A DNA stretch of 64,000 bases from Morococcus cerebrosus (GCF_022749515.1 NZ_CP094242.1:1-64000); one strand, 5' to 3'; counted from the stretch's first letter, positions 31,301 through 39,101 are shown. Made by a program: numbers and translations. Notes: generated by a model not told the origin, from the letters alone.

Positions 31301-32568
31301 TCTTCACTTCCCCAAACGCTGCCTTGCGCGTCTTTCCACGCCGTTTCGGGCAGCCGTTCGTGATAAAACGCAAACAGCGCTTCATTATCGACCAGCACGT
31401 CTTGCTTGCGCGATTTGTGTTCGAGTTCGGTAATTTCCTTAATCAGCTTTTTGTTGTGGACAAAAAATTCCGCTTTCAAATCGCATTCCTGCGCCACCAG
31501 TGCGCTGCGGATAAAGATTTCGCGTGCTTCTTCGGGGGCGATTCTGCCGTAGGACACGGGGCGACGCGGCAAGACGGTCAGGCCGTAGAGCGTTACCCGT
31601 TCGCTGGCGATGACTTCGCCGCGTTTTTGTTCCCAGTGCGGTTCGAAATAGTGGTAGCGGACGAGGTGCGGTGCTTCCTGCTCGATCCATTCGGGCTGGA
31701 TGGCGGCTACATCGCGCGCATAAAGCCTTGTCGTTTCAACGAGTTCTGCCGCCATCACCCATTTGGGTTTGGCTTTGAACAGGGTGGAGGCGGGGAAAAG
31801 GTGGAAGCGGCTGCCGCGCGCACCGGTGTAGTCGTTGCCGTCGGGCGATTTCATGCCGACGTTGGCGATGAGGCCGGTGAGCAGGGCGCGGTGGATTTGT
31901 TCGTAGCCCGCTTCTTTGGCGGCACGGATTTGGGCGCGGTGTTGCTTCTTATCCAGTTGTTTTTGTTTGAGTTTGGCGGATAAGTCTTGGTCGCCCGCAT
32001 TTTCAGACGACGTGAGCTGCCTGACTTCGGGAGGTCGTCTGAAAGCGACTTCCTTGGTGGTCAAACCCATTTCAATCGCGGTTTGGGCAAGCTGGTGGTG
32101 CAGCTCGCGCCATTCGCGCATCCGCAGGTGCGACAGGAAATATTGGCGGCACCATTGCACCAACTGTTTGTTGGACAAGCCTTTATCACGCTCGCGCTGG
32201 AAGCTGTCCCAAATGTTCAGGTAGGCAAGAAAATCGGACTGCTTGTCGGTAAAACGTTCGTGTGCCTTGGCTGCGGCATCGCGCGCTTCCAGCGGCCGCT
32301 CGCGCGGGTCTTGAATCGACAGCGCGGACGCAATCACCAATATTTCCGCCATGCAGTCGTGCTTCTTCGCCGCCAGCAAAATGCGTGCGATTTTCGGGTC
32401 GATGGGCAGGCGCGCCATTTGTTCGCCGAGTTTGGTCAGGCGGTAGCGGGGAGGGGCGACGATATTGCCCGAAACGTTTTGAAGGTCGTCTGAAACGGTT
32501 TTGTCGTTTGTCGGATTGTGTCGGGCATGAATGCCCGAGCCGCGTGCTTGATTTTTAGTGTTTTGCAT
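28369..32568 (-). CDS. hrpA: HrpA helicase, C-terminal part, with captured domains
   Basis: 1399 residues in one frame. Residues 38-425 are the normal HrpA continuation after the helicase core (RYRLTKLGEQMARLPIDPK onward), and residues 905-1399 are the normal C-terminus (FEPHHPLDGVTLTLPLTVLN etc). Between them lie about 475 foreign residues. These are translated DUS and CTCTCC repeats, a GNAT domain (545-695), a second repeat block, and a small domain (766-845). The first ~37 residues are also repeat-derived (TVSDDLQ is a DUS in frame). It has no helicase motifs I-VI, which are on the separate N-terminal frame at 35127-36521. It may be a non-functional remnant or one half of a two-chain protein. 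That the long frame stays open argues for some selection, or for recent origin. Confidence 0.85.
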   Translation of the reverse strand: MQNTKNQARGSGIHARHNPTNDKTVSDDLQNVSGNIVAPPRYRLTKLGEQMARLPIDPKIARILLAAKKHDCMAEILVIASALSIQDPRERPLEARDAAAKAHERFTDKQSDFLAYLNIWDSFQRERDKGLSNKQLVQWCRQYFLSHLRMREWRELHHQLAQTAIEMGLTTKEVAFRRPPEVRQLTSSENAGDQDLSAKLKQKQLDKKQHRAQIRAAKEAGYEQIHRALLTGLIANVGMKSPDGNDYTGARGSRFHLFPASTLFKAKPKWVMAAELVETTRLYARDVAAIQPEWIEQEAPHLVRYHYFEPHWEQKRGEVIASERVTLYGLTVLPRRPVSYGRIAPEEAREIFIRSALVAQECDLKAEFFVHNKKLIKEITELEHKSRKQDVLVDNEALFAFYHERLPETAWKDAQGSVWGSEDSVRIIESDKAGRSSENERNEFCQNERNASRQNENHGNTVGWVENPTPAATAKTVGFGNPTYDAQQTAPSPAKEGWGEGKTVPAQTNFSAAVANPLPNPLPQEREQSTAVSTVSGSLKSSIATFRIRPATHNDAAQIAELFRRAVLHIEASYYSDSEKAAWIQGADNAAFWQKRIGRSCIRLAAQNDRILGFIEYLPEQNHLDCLFTDPVHQRQGVASALLSAVLPQADADKTVTADVSAAALPFFKKQGFILQHQNQIQRNGSVLINYRMILQTDSIDAVAQTTPSPAGEGRGEGKTVAAQTNFSATTASPLPNPLPQEREQSAAASTVSDDPKAQRLPENSLCYADGQPILLGDRVTIDSKQWHGKIVALIAEQQCDPSIGSAEEWATLQSGVMAQFDEAGLVHYLDAETAGELILLARADATDVLKSQKHNVECVAQATHTDSKDTGNRVREPSSHTLQNVSDDPKPKKQPAPPKGRLKPLPLADIRTFQAWLKTAERDNPRLLFLSRDDLMQHAAAHITEEQFPKHWQTADGKFKLSYRFEPHHPLDGVTLTLPLTVLNRISPAALEWLVPGMIREKIQLQIKALPKQIRRICVPVPEFITQFLSQNPDRNAPILPQLAQAIAKTAGDIRILEQINQDEWAAFRLPEHCYFNLRIIDDGGQELAMGRDLIQIQQQLGKAAATTFRDNTQEFERDNVTTWDIGTLPESIKFARGKQQLTGYLGLQKEKDGRIALRLFDTSVAAEQAHRLGVIELMKLQLKEQVKDLNKGIQGFTQAAMLLKHINADTLRDDLTQAVCDRAFIGEDELPRNEKAFKEQIKRARSRLPAVKEALSRYLQETAAAYAELNSKLGKHPLTHLLRLRLQTLLAPGFASHTPWAQWPRLPIYLKAMTLRLEKYSSNPARDAAREADIQELEQMWQEKTDSLVKQGLPVSDDLAAFKWMIEELRVSLFAQELKTPYPMSLKRLLKVWEGVK
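30034..30273 (-). other. Captured small domain inside hrpA
   Basis: Residues 766-845 of the hrpA C-part (ADGQPILLGDRVTIDS ... SGVMAQFDEAGLVHY). It reads like a free-standing short protein of about 80 residues with a GDRV start and an EEWATLQSGVM core. Not part of HrpA. Bounded by an Eikenella-type DUS at 30280-30291. Confidence 0.55.
30310..30456. repeat. 147-bp direct repeat, copy 1, inside hrpA
   Basis: GAAACCGTTGAA followed by two CTCTCC-type inverted repeats. It matches 30961-31107 at an offset of 651 bp with scattered changes. Translated as PSPAGEGRGEG ... PLPNPLPQEREQ. Confidence 0.85.
30484..30936 (-). other. Captured GNAT acetyltransferase inside hrpA
   Basis: Residues 545-695 of the hrpA C-part form a complete GNAT fold. 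FRIRPATHNDAAQIAELF is the N-terminal strand-helix, FTDPVHQRQGVASALL is motif A with the acetyl-CoA loop QRQGVA, and ALPFFKKQGF is motif B. The codon where an initiator Met is expected (TFRIR preceded by Ile-Ala) is ATA, so it now lacks its own start. It lies between the 147-bp direct repeats. Confidence 0.8.
30961..31107. repeat. 147-bp direct repeat, copy 2, inside hrpA
   Basis: Second copy of the repeat at 30310-30456, on the other side of the GNAT cassette. Translated as PSPAKEGWGEG ... PLPNPLPQEREQ. Confidence 0.85.
32482..32524. repeat. 43-bp direct repeat, copy 1
   Basis: AGGTCGTCTGAAACGG to TTGTGTCGGG. It differs from 34308-34350 at one base. The two copies flank the phosphoethanolamine-transferase-like gene. 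This copy is translated inside the hrpA C-part. Confidence 0.9.
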
Positions 32569-32636
32569 AGTCTTGTAGGTCAGGCATTGATGCCCGACGT
32601 GGTCTCAATTTATATTGTTTGTAGGTTTGCGCCGCC

Positions 32637-34211
32637 TTATTGCGGATAAACATATTCCGCTTTGCCGTTGCGGATGTTCAGGCTGCCCGCATCGCCTGTA
32701 ATCAGGTTGCCCGTTACCGAGCCTTCGGTGCAGCCTGAAACCTTCATATCGTAGCCCAGCGTGTGAATAAGGAAAGTTGAAAGCTGCTGGTGGAAGGCAA
32801 TTTCGCAAGGCGCAAAGGCTTGGTTGGCGGATTGCTGCAGAGCGGCATCAGGGCTGTATAACACTAGCGGTACGATGTAGCTGTCGGGATGTACCGTGCC
32901 TTGGTTGAAGGTGTCTTGGTGCACATACTGCCCGTGGTCTGAGGTATAGACAAACAACCAGTTGTTTTCAGGCTGTTTTTGCAGCTGCTGGAACACGGTT
33001 TGGATCATTTGGTCGGTTTTGTGGATGGTGCTGTCGTATTTGTCCACGATATTGGCTTCGCCGAACACCTTATCCTGCTGCTGCAACAGCGCGCCGTATG
33101 GAACGTGCGAACCGCGTTGGTGCAACACAATAAAATGCTTGCCCTGCTGCAAATTGATTTTATCGAACAACGGCAGCAGCTTATCGTCGGGCATATTGTC
33201 TCCGTTGCGGTAGCCGAGTTGAGTCGGCTGAATCAGATGGTCGATCCACTTTTTGCCGATCAGGTTCAAAATCGCCATCTCGTTTTCCGCCTGCGCGCTG
33301 TAAAAATACGTTTCGTACCCCTGCTCTTTGGCGAGTCGGAACATATTGGTATCGCCGCTGCTGATTTGTTTGTAGCCGTTGGCATGCGGTATGGCATTGA
33401 AAAAGCTGGGCAGGGACACCGCCGTCATCAAAGCGGCAGAATAGCTTTGTTTCACAATCGGCTTAAAGTCGGCTTGCGACAGTTGGGTCAAAAACGGCGA
33501 AGTTTCGCGTCCGTAGCCAAACAGTTTCAAATGCGCCGCGCTTTCGCTTTCTCCCATGATGAGGATGATATTTTGAATACTGCCCTGTCCGGTTTTGCTT
33601 GGTGCGGGCTGTTTGAACACAGGAATCTTGCTTAAATCAAACAATTGATACGGCAATACGCGCCCGACAAAATAGCCGAAGCTGAAATAATTGGCTTTGA
33701 CGCGGCTGTATGTCGGTTTGGGCGAAATACCGTGTTCCTGCGTCGTACTGAATGAACGCCCAAAAATCAGCAACATCGCCGCAGCGAACAATATATCGGC
33801 GGCAAAATGCGTCTTACGGCGGAACTTGGCAAGGCTGCTAAACAGCACGACTTCCGCCACACCCCACAACGCAGGCAGCCACAACTTATCAAACATCGAC
33901 GCCCCCGCGCTGCCGACTTCAGTAATCTCTTTCAGCATCAACCAATAGTTAATGCCCGTCATCCAGCTTTGATAAACCGCGTAATGCACATTATTGGCAA
34001 TGATGCTGAACGCGAAAAACAACGCAATCAGCAGCCGCGAAGTTTTATAACGCGCAAACAGATACAGCGCAGCAATCACAAATGTCAGCGCAAACGTTTC
34101 CGCCATTTTTGCTGCCGGCAGAGTTTCAATCCCGAATACAAAGCGATAGGCGATTTCGCTGGCAGTAAGTAGGGATGAATACAGAAAGAGAACGAAAAGG
34201 GATTTTTTCAT
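32637..34211 (-). CDS. Lipooligosaccharide phosphoethanolamine transferase-like protein
   Basis: 524 residues from the ATG at 34211 (an upstream in-frame extension of 16 codons is less likely). N-terminal part with about five membrane helices (to ~160), then a periplasmic sulfatase-fold domain. The nucleophile region is GESESAAHLKLFGYGRETSP (from residue 220). The metal site includes SDHG at 424-427 and an HPDSYIVPLVLYSP block. The closest recollection is the Lpt3/Lpt6 group that decorates neisserial LOS heptose, rather than lipid A EptA. The gene sits inside a split hrpA between 43-bp direct repeats, in the same orientation as hrpA. No good ribosome site is seen. Confidence 0.75.
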   Translation of the reverse strand: MKKSLFVLFLYSSLLTASEIAYRFVFGIETLPAAKMAETFALTFVIAALYLFARYKTSRLLIALFFAFSIIANNVHYAVYQSWMTGINYWLMLKEITEVGSAGASMFDKLWLPALWGVAEVVLFSSLAKFRRKTHFAADILFAAAMLLIFGRSFSTTQEHGISPKPTYSRVKANYFSFGYFVGRVLPYQLFDLSKIPVFKQPAPSKTGQGSIQNIILIMGESESAAHLKLFGYGRETSPFLTQLSQADFKPIVKQSYSAALMTAVSLPSFFNAIPHANGYKQISSGDTNMFRLAKEQGYETYFYSAQAENEMAILNLIGKKWIDHLIQPTQLGYRNGDNMPDDKLLPLFDKINLQQGKHFIVLHQRGSHVPYGALLQQQDKVFGEANIVDKYDSTIHKTDQMIQTVFQQLQKQPENNWLFVYTSDHGQYVHQDTFNQGTVHPDSYIVPLVLYSPDAALQQSANQAFAPCEIAFHQQLSTFLIHTLGYDMKVSGCTEGSVTGNLITGDAGSLNIRNGKAEYVYPQ

Positions 34212-34307
34212 AATAGGAAGTTCACAATAAAAGTTGCAGGCAGGGTTAGGGCTCGGCAACGGTATTCTTCAGCAGCTATCTGTTTACAGATTGTTTTTTA
34301 AAAAACG

Positions 34308-34350
34308 AGGTCGTCTGAAACGGTTTTGTTGTTTGTCGGATTGTGTCGGG
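34308..34350. repeat. 43-bp direct repeat, copy 2
   Basis: Matches 32482-32524 except T for C at one position. It lies just upstream of the transferase gene and begins with a DUS. Confidence 0.9.
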
Positions 34351-34370
34351 TATTTGTGCCCGACAAAAAA

Positions 34371-35039
34371 TTAGGAGTTAGCTTTTTTGTCATCTTCCCA
34401 ATATGGCAATATGTCTTCACGCAAATAAAAGGAACGTTGCAATATGGAAAAACACCAAAAAGATATTATAAAAAATAAAAAATATATAACCATGCCTAAT
34501 AAAATATTATTTTCTGCAACGGAATTCAGTATTATAACGATATCTATCAATATGGATTTACTAGACTTTCCAAAGCAACCTAGGATCGAAAAAATGAGAA
34601 TTCCCCATGTTGCAGAAAAAATAAAGTTTATTTTTTGTAAATTTGCTTTTTCTTCTTGATAAGCACTCCATAATACAGAATTATTTTCTTTCACTGCTTT
34701 TCTTCTTAATCGGTACAATGATTTTCTATAATCTGTATTTTCGTTTTCAAACATATAAATATTAAATTTTGATAGAATAGTTAAGATAACAGAAAAATAA
34801 ATTCCTTGAATAATAGGAACAATTACAGAAAAAATAAAAGAGAAAAGGATAACAGATTCAAAAATGCTGTATAGGTCTAAATTTTTCTGTTTATTTAAAA
34901 GTGCTGTAATAGAAAATCCATGTCTTAAATTTAAATACATATCGAAAAATGAAATTATCAGCAATGATGCCAAAAACCATTCGAGTCTCATCAATCTCTG
35001 TAATAATCCGTTGCTGAGTTTTTCTAAAATATCGCTCAT
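34371..35039 (-). CDS. AT-rich membrane protein of unknown function
   Basis: 222 residues. About four hydrophobic helices (near 20-40, 58-88, 140-158, 178-200) with a charged central loop (ENTDYRKSLYRLRRKAVKEN). No family recognised. Its base composition is much more AT-rich than hrpA or the transferase, like the operon at 26083-28280. It lies between the two halves of hrpA, 87 bp from the stop of the N-terminal half. It may be an immunity-type membrane protein; nothing proves this. Confidence 0.65.
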   Translation of the reverse strand: MSDILEKLSNGLLQRLMRLEWFLASLLIISFFDMYLNLRHGFSITALLNKQKNLDLYSIFESVILFSFIFSVIVPIIQGIYFSVILTILSKFNIYMFENENTDYRKSLYRLRRKAVKENNSVLWSAYQEEKANLQKINFIFSATWGILIFSILGCFGKSSKSILIDIVIILNSVAENNILLGMVIYFLFFIISFWCFSILQRSFYLREDILPYWEDDKKANS

Positions 35040-35126
35040 TTATTATTCCTTCAATGTTTGTATGATAAAGTAATTATGCTATCGTTCCCCGATTTTCGTT
35101 AGACATCAATGCCCGTCCTATGCTTT

Positions 35127-36521
35127 TCAGACGACCTCCACCGCCCCCAATTCCAGCAACACCTGAAAACCATCATTGATATACCGCGAATCGGGCATTT
35201 CTAAAAACGGGAATGCCGCCACGTCGCCGAATTTCAACGCTGCCATGCGCAGAATGACGGCGGCGAGGTTGCTGCGGACGATTTCCGGGTCGGTGAATTC
35301 GGGGCGGCTGTTGAAATCTTCTTCTGAAAACAGTCGGATACATACGCCTGCGGAGACGCGGCCGCAGCGGCCGGAACGTTGGCGGGCGGCGGCTTGGGAG
35401 ATTTTTTCGACATGAAGCTGCTCCACTTTCGCCCGTGCGGAATAGCGTTTAACGCGCGCGAGGCCGGTGTCGATGACGTATTTGATGCCCGGCACGGTGA
35501 GCGAGGTTTCGGCGACGTTGGTTGCCAGCACGATGCGGCGTTTTGCGCCTGAAGGGTGGAAGATTTTGTGCTGTTCGGCGTGCGACAGGCGTGCGAACAG
35601 GGGCAGGATTTCGTCGTTGCGGCGCAGCGTGGATTTGCGCAGGGCTTCGGCGGCTTCGCGGATTTCGCGCTCGCCCGGCAGGAATACCAAGATATCGCCT
35701 TCGCCGTAGCGTGCCAATTCGTCGGCTGCATCGACAATCGCGTCGGTCAGCTCGACTTCTGCGTCGTCTTCGTCTTTGCTGGTCAGCGGTTGGTAGAGGA
35801 TTTCGACGGGATAGGTGCGCCCGCTCACTTCTAAAACAGGCGCGCCGTTAAAGTGTTGGGAGAAGCGTTCTGCGTCTATCGTTGCCGAGGTGATGATGAC
35901 TTTCAAATCGGGGCGGCGCGGCAGGAGCTGTTTCAGGTAGCCCAAGAGGAAGTCGATGTTCAGGCTGCGTTCGTGTGCTTCGTCGATGATAATCGTGTCG
36001 TAGGCGGCGAGATAACGGTCGGTTTGCGTTTCCGCCAGCAGGATGCCGTCGGTCATCAGCTTGACGCAGGCATCGCGCGAGGTGTGGTCGGTGAAGCGCA
36101 CCTTATAGCCGACCGCGCTGCCGATTTCCGATTTCAGCTCTTCGGCAATCCGCTCTGCCACCGAACGCGCGGCTAAACGGCGCGGCTGGGTATGCCCGAT
36201 CAGCCCCGCCGCCCCGCGCTCGAGTTCCAAACAAATCTTGGGCAACTGCGTGGTTTTGCCCGAACCGGTTTCGCCGCAAATAATCGTTACCTGATTTTCG
36301 GCAATGACTTTTTTGATTTCTTCGAGTTTCTCGTGAACGGGCAGGGTGTTGTCGAACTCGGGTTTGGGTAGTTTGGACAGGCGTTGCAGATAGAGGTCGT
36401 GCGATTTTCGGTATTTTTCTTCGACTTTGGACAAACCGCCGTATTTGTTGGGATTTTTGAAGGCGGAACGTAGGAAGTGGCGGTCTTTGGAGAGGGTTTG
36501 GGAGAGGTCGGGATGGGGCAT
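35127..36521 (-). CDS. hrpA: HrpA helicase, N-terminal part (split gene)
   Basis: DEAH-box RNA helicase core. 464 residues: Walker A GETGSGKTT (83-91), motif Ia TQPRRLAA, DEAH at 180-183, SAT at 212-214, motif V ATNVAETSLTVPGI and motif VI QRSGRCGR. The full protein is normally about 1300 residues. Here the frame stops after ELGAVEVV because GTC GTC TGA belongs to a DUS that marks the edge of inserted DNA. The next native residues are found only at 32455 and below, in the 1399-residue frame. ATPase and unwinding motifs are complete, but the ratchet and OB domains are missing. Confidence 0.93.
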   Translation of the reverse strand: MPHPDLSQTLSKDRHFLRSAFKNPNKYGGLSKVEEKYRKSHDLYLQRLSKLPKPEFDNTLPVHEKLEEIKKVIAENQVTIICGETGSGKTTQLPKICLELERGAAGLIGHTQPRRLAARSVAERIAEELKSEIGSAVGYKVRFTDHTSRDACVKLMTDGILLAETQTDRYLAAYDTIIIDEAHERSLNIDFLLGYLKQLLPRRPDLKVIITSATIDAERFSQHFNGAPVLEVSGRTYPVEILYQPLTSKDEDDAEVELTDAIVDAADELARYGEGDILVFLPGEREIREAAEALRKSTLRRNDEILPLFARLSHAEQHKIFHPSGAKRRIVLATNVAETSLTVPGIKYVIDTGLARVKRYSARAKVEQLHVEKISQAAARQRSGRCGRVSAGVCIRLFSEEDFNSRPEFTDPEIVRSNLAAVILRMAALKFGDVAAFPFLEMPDSRYINDGFQVLLELGAVEVV

Positions 36522-36566
36522 GGCGTTGGAAAAATTTCAAATAAAACAAAGGGAGTGATTATAGCA

Positions 36567-36593
36567 AAGGTCGTCTGAAAATTTTCAGACGAC
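36567..36593. terminator. DUS hairpin of hrpA cut by an IS
   Basis: AAAGGTCGTCTGAAAATTTT followed by CAGACGAC. The right arm is then broken by the IS and resumes as GACCTTTGC at 37674. In intact form it was a perfect DUS inverted pair upstream of hrpA. Confidence 0.8.
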
Positions 36594-37673
36594 GGCGGAT
36601 TCGCATTTGAAGTGCAACTTTCCATAACAGAAAAAGGCCAGTATGCGGTAGCATACGGCCTTTCCTGCAAGAAAGATTGCCATGAGCTACACACAACTGA
36701 CCCAAGACGAACGATACCATATCCAATACCTGTCCCGCCACTGCACCATCGCCGAAATCGCCAAACAGCTCAACCGCCACAAAAGCACCATCAGCCGAGA
36801 AATCAAGCGGCACTGCATCCAAGGACAGCAATACAGCGCCGATAAAGCCCAACGGCAAAACCGGCTGACCAAACAGCACCGGCGAAAACCCTATAAGCTC
36901 GATTCGCAGCTGGTTCAACACATCGACACCCTTATCCGCCGCAAACTCAGTCCCGAACAAGTATGTGCCTACCTGCATAAACACCACGGGATCACACTCC
37001 ATCACAGCACCGTTTACCGCTACCTCCGCCAAGACAAAAGCAACGGCGGCACTTTGTGGCAACACCTCAGAATATGCAGCAAACCCTACCGCAAACGCTA
37101 CGGCAGCACATGGACCAGAGGCAAAGTGCCCGACCGCGTCGGCATAGAAAACCGACCTGCTATCGTCGACCAGAAAACCCGCATCGGCGATTGGGAGGCC
37201 GACACCATCGTCGGCAAAAATCAGAAAAGCGCGTTATTGACCTTGGTCGAACGCACTACCCGCTACACCATCATCTGCAAATTAAAGAACTTAAAAGCCG
37301 AAGACACTGCCCGGGCGGCCATTAGGGTATTAAAGGCATATAAAGCCAGAGTCCACACCATCACCATGGATAACGGCAAAGAGTTCTACCAACACACCAA
37401 AATAGCCAAAGCCTTGAAGGCGAAAACCTATTTTTGCCGCCCTTACCATTCTTGGGAGAAAGGGCTGAATGAGAACACCAATGGACTCATCCGGCAATAT
37501 TTCCTCAAACAAACCGATTTCCGAAACATCAGCGATCGGGAGATACGCAGGGTTCAAGATGAGTTGAACCACCGGCCGAGAAAAACACTTGGCTACGAAA
37601 CGCCAAGTGTTTTATTCTTAAATCTGTTCCAACCACTGGTACCCTAGTGTTGCACTTGAAATCCGAATCCAAG
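36594..37673 (+). mobile_element. IS1655-like element, complete copy (IS30 family)
   Basis: 1080 bp. Termini GGCGGATTCGCATTTG and (complement) CTTGGATTCGGATTTC are imperfect inverted repeats, matching over GGATTCG-ATTT-AAGTGCAAC. A 3-bp duplication GAC flanks it (36591-36593 and 37674-37676). A strong stem-loop (36634-36662) lies just before the transposase start. Confidence 0.92.
36682..37647 (+). CDS. IS1655-like transposase (IS30 family)
   Basis: 321 residues. The N-terminal helix-turn-helix (RYHIQYLSRHCTIAEIAKQL, from residue 11) binds the ends. The DDE integrase core has Asp in IGDWEADTIVG, Asp in HTITMDNGKEF and Glu in SWEKGLNENTNG. The reading frame is intact. It differs from the copy at 38021 at a few residues (SADKAQRQN versus SAEKAQKQS, QYFLKQ versus QYFPKQ), so the two are not a fresh duplication of each other. 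Confidence 0.95.
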   Translation: MSYTQLTQDERYHIQYLSRHCTIAEIAKQLNRHKSTISREIKRHCIQGQQYSADKAQRQNRLTKQHRRKPYKLDSQLVQHIDTLIRRKLSPEQVCAYLHKHHGITLHHSTVYRYLRQDKSNGGTLWQHLRICSKPYRKRYGSTWTRGKVPDRVGIENRPAIVDQKTRIGDWEADTIVGKNQKSALLTLVERTTRYTIICKLKNLKAEDTARAAIRVLKAYKARVHTITMDNGKEFYQHTKIAKALKAKTYFCRPYHSWEKGLNENTNGLIRQYFLKQTDFRNISDREIRRVQDELNHRPRKTLGYETPSVLFLNLFQPLVP

Positions 37674-37994
37674 GACCTTTGCCATTTCGGAAAGATTAAG
37701 GATGATCTGCAACGTAAGCCTAGAGGCTTGAAACCTTGGCAATCTTTAAATATTTCTTAAAAAGCGGAGGTCTGGATTCCCGCCTGCGCGGGAATGACGG
37801 TGTGAGGGATTGGGTTTGGTGCGATATAAAAGGCTGGGTAAAGACGGAAATTGAGAGTCTTGAAATTCGATCAATCTTTAAACATTCCTAAAAAGCTAGG
37901 TGCGGATTCCTTCCTGCACGGGCATGACGATATGGGGGCTGATTCAGATTCGATAAAAAGGTCGTCTGAAAACCAACTTCGGTTTTCAGACGAC
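37674..37994. repeat. dRS3-bearing tandem repeat between two facing IS copies
   Basis: No gene. Two diverged units of about 130 bp: AATCTTTAAATATTTCTTAA then GGATTCCCGCCTGCGCGGGA, and AATCTTTAAACATTCC then GGATTCCTTCCTGCACGGGC. The first carries the dRS3 core ATTCCCGCCTGCGCGGGAAT at 37778-37797. A DUS inverted pair at 37957-37996 ends in the next IS. Confidence 0.75.
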
Positions 37995-39074
37995 CTTGGA
38001 TTCGGATTTCAAGTGCAACACTAGGGTACCAGTGGTTGGAACAGATTTAAGAATAAAACACTTGGCGTTTCGTAGCCAAGTGTTTTTCTCGGCCGGTGGT
38101 TCAACTCATCTTGAACCCTGCGTATCTCCCGATCGCTGATGTTTCGGAAATCGGTTTGTTTGGGGAAATATTGCCGGATGAGTCCATTGGTGTTCTCATT
38201 CAGCCCTTTTTCCCAAGAATGGTAAGGGCGGCAAAAATAGGTTTTCGCCTTCAATGCTTTGGCTATTTTGGTGTGTTGGTAGAACTCTTTGCCGTTATCC
38301 ATGGTGATGGTGTGGACTCTGGCTTTATATGCCTTTAATACCCTAATGGCCGCCCGGGCAGTGTCTTCGGCTTTTAAGTTCTTTAATTTGCAGATGATGG
38401 TGTAGCGGGTAGTGCGTTCGACCAAGGTCAATAACGCGCTTTTCTGATTTTTGCCGACGATGGTGTCGGCCTCCCAATCGCCGATGCGGGTTTTCCGGTC
38501 GACGATAGCAGGTCGGTTCTCTATGCCGACGCGGTCGGGCACTTTGCCTCTGGTCCATGTGCTGCCGTAGCGTTTGCGGTAGGGTTTGCTGCATATTCTG
38601 AGGTGTTGCCACAAAGTGCCGCCGTTGCTTTTGTCTTGGCGAAGGTAGCGGTAAATGGTGCTGTGATGGAGTGTGATCCCGTGGTGTTTATGCAGGTAGG
38701 CACATACTTGTTCGGGACTGAGTTTGCGGCGGATAAGGGTGTCGATGTGTTGAACCAGCTGCGAATCGAGCTTATAGGGTTTTCGCCGGTGCTGTTTGGT
38801 CAGCCGGCTTTGCTTCTGTGCTTTTTCGGCGCTGTATTGCTGTCCTTGGATGCAGTGCCGCTTGATTTCGCGGCTGATGGTGCTTTTGTGGCGGTTGAGC
38901 TGTTTGGCGATTTCGGCGATGGTGCAGTGGCGGGACAGGTATTGGATATGGTATCGTTCGTCTTGGGTCAGTTGTGTGTAGCTCATGGCAATCTTTCTTG
39001 CAGGACAGGCCGTATGCTACCGCATACTGGCCTTTTTCTGTTATGGAAAGTTGCACTTCAAATGCGAATCCGCC
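37995..39074 (-). mobile_element. IS1655-like element, complete inverted copy
   Basis: 1080 bp with the same ends as the copy at 36594, in the opposite orientation, flanked by GAC (37992-37994 and 39075-39077). Again the insertion lies inside the GACGACC part of a DUS. Confidence 0.92.
38021..38986 (-). CDS. IS1655-like transposase (IS30 family)
   Basis: 321 residues, intact, with the same HTH and DDE features as the copy at 36682. It agrees with the partial copy at 1-261 at the residues that can be compared (QYFPKQTDF). The transposase of this copy and that of the 36682 copy face each other across 321 bp. Confidence 0.95.
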   Translation of the reverse strand: MSYTQLTQDERYHIQYLSRHCTIAEIAKQLNRHKSTISREIKRHCIQGQQYSAEKAQKQSRLTKQHRRKPYKLDSQLVQHIDTLIRRKLSPEQVCAYLHKHHGITLHHSTIYRYLRQDKSNGGTLWQHLRICSKPYRKRYGSTWTRGKVPDRVGIENRPAIVDRKTRIGDWEADTIVGKNQKSALLTLVERTTRYTIICKLKNLKAEDTARAAIRVLKAYKARVHTITMDNGKEFYQHTKIAKALKAKTYFCRPYHSWEKGLNENTNGLIRQYFPKQTDFRNISDREIRRVQDELNHRPRKTLGYETPSVLFLNLFQPLVP

Positions 39075-39101
39075 GACCTTTTAGTTTATAGAGAACCCTG
39101 T

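Noticed and set aside
31048-31983. 311-codon plus-strand frame opposite hrpA
   Set aside because: Antisense to conserved HrpA residues; translation is low complexity.
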